In this document: positions 62,014-64,000 of the stretch, piece after piece
How the letters are laid out: every line of letters begins with the position of its first letter
How positions within the stretch are numbered: the stretch's first letter is position 1
Source of the DNA: Klebsiella quasivariicola
GTDB taxonomy: Bacteria > Pseudomonadota > Gammaproteobacteria > Enterobacterales > Enterobacteriaceae
Direction: 5' to 3'
Assembly: GCF_002269255.1 (NCBI RefSeq)
Contig: NZ_CP022823.1
Location: 4,340,001 to 4,404,000, forward strand
DNA: 64,000 bases
Translations under genes and position numbers: made by a program
The notes under the pieces: model-generated
The model's input: only the letters and a program-made list of their open reading frames with translations
Told to the model about the DNA's origin: nothing
Databases searched by the model: none

Positions 62014-62775
62014 ATGGATCTGAATTTAACGAATCGTACGGCCATCGTGACAGGCGGCGCAACCGGCCTGGGGAGAGAGTTTGTTCTTTCTCTCGCCAAA
62101 GAAGGCGTCAATATCTGCTTTACCTATATGCGTGAGGAAGAGCATCCCGAACGGCTGATCGAAACGGTGAAGACCAGCGCGAACGTAGAGATCATCGCGG
62201 TCAAAACCGATCTCTCTGACGAGCAGAGCCGGGAAAATCTGTTTGCCACCTGTATCGACAGACTGGGCAAAGCCGACATTCTGGTGAATAACGCCGGGAT
62301 CTGGCTGAGCGGCTACGTCACCGAGATCAGCCCGCAGGACTGGGATCTGGTTATGAATGTCAATCTGAAAGCCATCTTCCATCTCAGCCAGCTGTTTGTA
62401 AATCACTGCCTGCAGCATGAACAGATGGGCAGCATTCTGAATATTACCTCGCAGGCCGCGTTCCACGGCTCCACGACGGGACATGCGCACTACGCGGCAA
62501 GTAAGGCCGGCCTGGTCGCCTTTGCTATCTCTCTGGCGCGGGAAGTCGCCAAACAAAAAATCAATGTGAACAATATCGCCGTCGGGATCATGGATACTGC
62601 GATGATCCGTAAGAACATTGAGCAAAACCCTGACTATTACGTCAGTCGTATTCCGGTGGGCCGCGTGGCCCAGCCGCAAGAAATTGCCGACATCGGTGTC
62701 TTCATGGTTTCTCCTAAGACCAGCTATATGACGGGAGCAACTCTGGACGTTACCGGCGGTATGTTGATGCGTTAA
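62014..62775 (+). CDS. Short-chain dehydrogenase/reductase (SDR)
   Basis: A 253-residue classical SDR. The NAD(P) motif is TGGATGLG (13-20), NNAG (92-95), and the catalytic set S146, Y160 and K164 in HAHYAASKAG. Expected to oxidise or reduce a polyol or keto-sugar. 11 bp after the kinase gene. Substrate not readable. Confidence 0.88.
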   Translation: MDLNLTNRTAIVTGGATGLGREFVLSLAKEGVNICFTYMREEEHPERLIETVKTSANVEIIAVKTDLSDEQSRENLFATCIDRLGKADILVNNAGIWLSGYVTEISPQDWDLVMNVNLKAIFHLSQLFVNHCLQHEQMGSILNITSQAAFHGSTTGHAHYAASKAGLVAFAISLAREVAKQKINVNNIAVGIMDTAMIRKNIEQNPDYYVSRIPVGRVAQPQEIADIGVFMVSPKTSYMTGATLDVTGGMLMR

Positions 62776-62791
62776 TCTAGGGAGAATCATT

Positions 62792-63787
62792 ATGAAATGT
62801 CTGGCAATTGCCGATCTGTTTATCAATGCAGCGATGATGGAATCAGGACTGAAAGCGCTCAGGGATAACGGGATTGAAGTAGAAGTACGCGAGTGGTCAC
62901 ATGACTCCGTTGAGAAACTTCAGGAAGATAATCTGCGGGTTGAACAGGAAGGAGCAGAAGCCGTGGCCTTACCGGAAGCGCTGCTTCAGGGAACGGATGA
63001 TATTGACATCCTGATCACTCAGTTTGCCCCCGTCAATACTGCGGTGTTCGATAAACTACCAAAGCTGAAATATGTAGGCGTGCTCCGCGGTGGTGTGGAA
63101 AACGTGAATCTTCAGGTGGCGAACGCCCGGGGCGTTGAGGTGATGAACACCCCGGGGCGTAACGCTCGCAGCGTCGCCGAATTCACGGTCGGCATGATCC
63201 TGGCGGAAATGCGCAATATTGCCCGTTCACACGATGCCCTGCGTGACAAATACTGGCGTAAAGACAGCCCGAACCATCAGGCAATCCCTGAGCTTGGCGG
63301 AAAAGTCGTGGGGCTGGTTGGCCTCGGTCATATTGCCCAACTGGTCGCGGGATTTCTCAGCGGCTTTGGCACGGAGATTATCTTTTACGATAAGTACGTT
63401 GCAGGCCATGAACGTTATGAGAAAGTCGATTCTCTGGACGAACTGGTACAACGCGCCGACGTTATCTCGTTACATGCTCGCCTGACGCCGGAAACCGAAA
63501 ATCTGATTAACGCACACCATTTCGCGCTGATGAAGCGCAGTGCCATCATTGTTAACACAGCACGCTCCGGGTTAATCAATGAAAAAGAGATGATTGATGC
63601 GCTCAGATCCGGGCAAATCATGGGCGCCGCGCTTGATACGTTTGATGACGAGCCGCTTCCTGACGACAGTGAATTCTATACTCTGAATAACGTGACCATT
63701 ACGCCGCATATTGCCGGGAGTACCATTGACGCATTCAGTAATTCGCCCAAACTCTTCGCTGAGATCCTTTTAAAGAAACTCAGTTAA
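62792..63787 (+). CDS. D-isomer-specific 2-hydroxyacid dehydrogenase family protein
   Basis: A 331-residue NAD-dependent dehydrogenase. The nucleotide motif GLGHIA (177-182) and the catalytic triad R268 (VNTARSG), E297 (DDEPLP) and H316 (ITPHIAGS) are intact. The N-terminal domain resembles phosphoglycerate-type dehydrogenases. It is unusual beside an FGGY kinase; it may handle a sugar acid. Confidence 0.86.
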   Translation: MKCLAIADLFINAAMMESGLKALRDNGIEVEVREWSHDSVEKLQEDNLRVEQEGAEAVALPEALLQGTDDIDILITQFAPVNTAVFDKLPKLKYVGVLRGGVENVNLQVANARGVEVMNTPGRNARSVAEFTVGMILAEMRNIARSHDALRDKYWRKDSPNHQAIPELGGKVVGLVGLGHIAQLVAGFLSGFGTEIIFYDKYVAGHERYEKVDSLDELVQRADVISLHARLTPETENLINAHHFALMKRSAIIVNTARSGLINEKEMIDALRSGQIMGAALDTFDDEPLPDDSEFYTLNNVTITPHIAGSTIDAFSNSPKLFAEILLKKLS

Positions 63788-63825
63788 ATACTAAAAGAAC
63801 CATTAAAGGTATTAACAGGGCCCAA

Positions 63826-63849
63826 TGGGCACGGGTTTACTCGTGCCCA
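63826..63849. repeat. Intercistronic hairpin before the PTS gene
   Basis: TGGGCACG (63826-63833) pairs with CGTGCCCA (63842-63849) around an eight-base loop. No T-run follows. It could stabilise the upstream transcript or tune the distal PTS gene. Confidence 0.5.
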
Positions 63850-63875
63850 ATTCGCCCGCCTTTTAAGGAATCATT

Positions 63876-64000
63876 ATGGATATTATCAACAGCATTATTA
63901 GTCTGGGGGCATCAGTAATGATGCCAGTAATATTCTTTATTATAGCGCTTTGCTTTGGCGTTAAAATCGGTACGGCATTTAAAGCAGGAATGCTGGTAGG
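63876..64000 (+). CDS. PTS galactitol-type EIIC component, 5' end
   Basis: The frame from ATG 63876 reads MDIINSIISLGASVMMPVIF then FIIALCFGVKIGTAFKAGML, the start of a GatC-type (galactitol) PTS membrane subunit. It runs out of the window after 41 codons. AAGGAA precedes the ATG. It implies phosphotransferase uptake of the operon's substrate. With a kinase in the same operon, the two may act on different intermediates. Confidence 0.75.
   Translation, partial: MDIINSIISLGASVMMPVIFFIIALCFGVKIGTAFKAGMLV

Overview
The window is chromosomal DNA of an enterobacterium, most likely Klebsiella (pneumoniae complex). Four things point there: high-GC codon use, near-identity of many products to known E. 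coli/Klebsiella proteins (SbmA, AmpH, HemB, EcpA-E, ProBA), a 921-residue AcoK regulator divergent from acoABCD, and abundant Klebsiella-type REP palindromes. This assignment rests on recognition, not on a database search.

Layout. 1-5.0 kb: yaiW (cut by the window edge), sbmA, an isochorismatase-like hydrolase, ampH and hemB. 4.9-7.6 kb: a REP-flanked REP-associated transposase, then a two-domain acyltransferase that looks like the ornithine-lipid synthase OlsF behind a possible PhoB box. 7.6-13.7 kb: tauABCD (taurine sulfonate use) and mmuPM (S-methylmethionine use) with MetJ boxes. 13.9-22.5 kb: a short ethanolamine set (eat-eutB-eutC) and a complete branched-chain-type ABC transporter. 22.5-23.6 kb: repeat-rich DNA with a small ORF and a structured element. 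23.6-26.7 kb: a polar amino-acid ABC transporter. 26.7-33.5 kb: the E. coli common pilus operon ecpRABCDE. 34.2-37.9 kb: a phosphonate-type ABC transporter behind a PhoB-like box. 38.0-40.1 kb: an intact IS110-family element of the IS621 type, with a readable bridge RNA, inserted in a REP, followed by duplicated and tandem palindromic repeats. 40.1-46.5 kb: an HAD phosphatase, an EamA transporter, an NlpC/P60 lipoprotein, phoE, proB and proA. 46.6 kb: thrW tRNA-Thr(CGU). 47.0-50.2 kb: an AT-rich three-gene island (DUF262 protein, HEPN nuclease candidate, m5C DNA methyltransferase). 50.2-58.6 kb: acoK and acoABCD plus a zinc-ribbon protein. 58.9-64 kb: a sugar or polyol operon (aldolase, GlpP-family antiterminator, FGGY kinase, SDR, 2-hydroxyacid dehydrogenase, start of a galactitol-type PTS EIIC) preceded by a strong leader terminator.

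Most interesting points: (1) the DUF262-HEPN-methyltransferase cassette at thrW, a candidate anti-phage or restriction-like system with no classical restriction endonuclease; (2) the IS621-type element, whose donor and target guides can be matched to its own ends and flanks; (3) the carbohydrate operon, which combines a leader terminator with its own GlpP-like antiterminator, a regulatory design best known from Firmicutes; (4) two equal-length (158 bp) structured elements, one of them sitting where a duplicated copy of the same context carries a REP pair instead.
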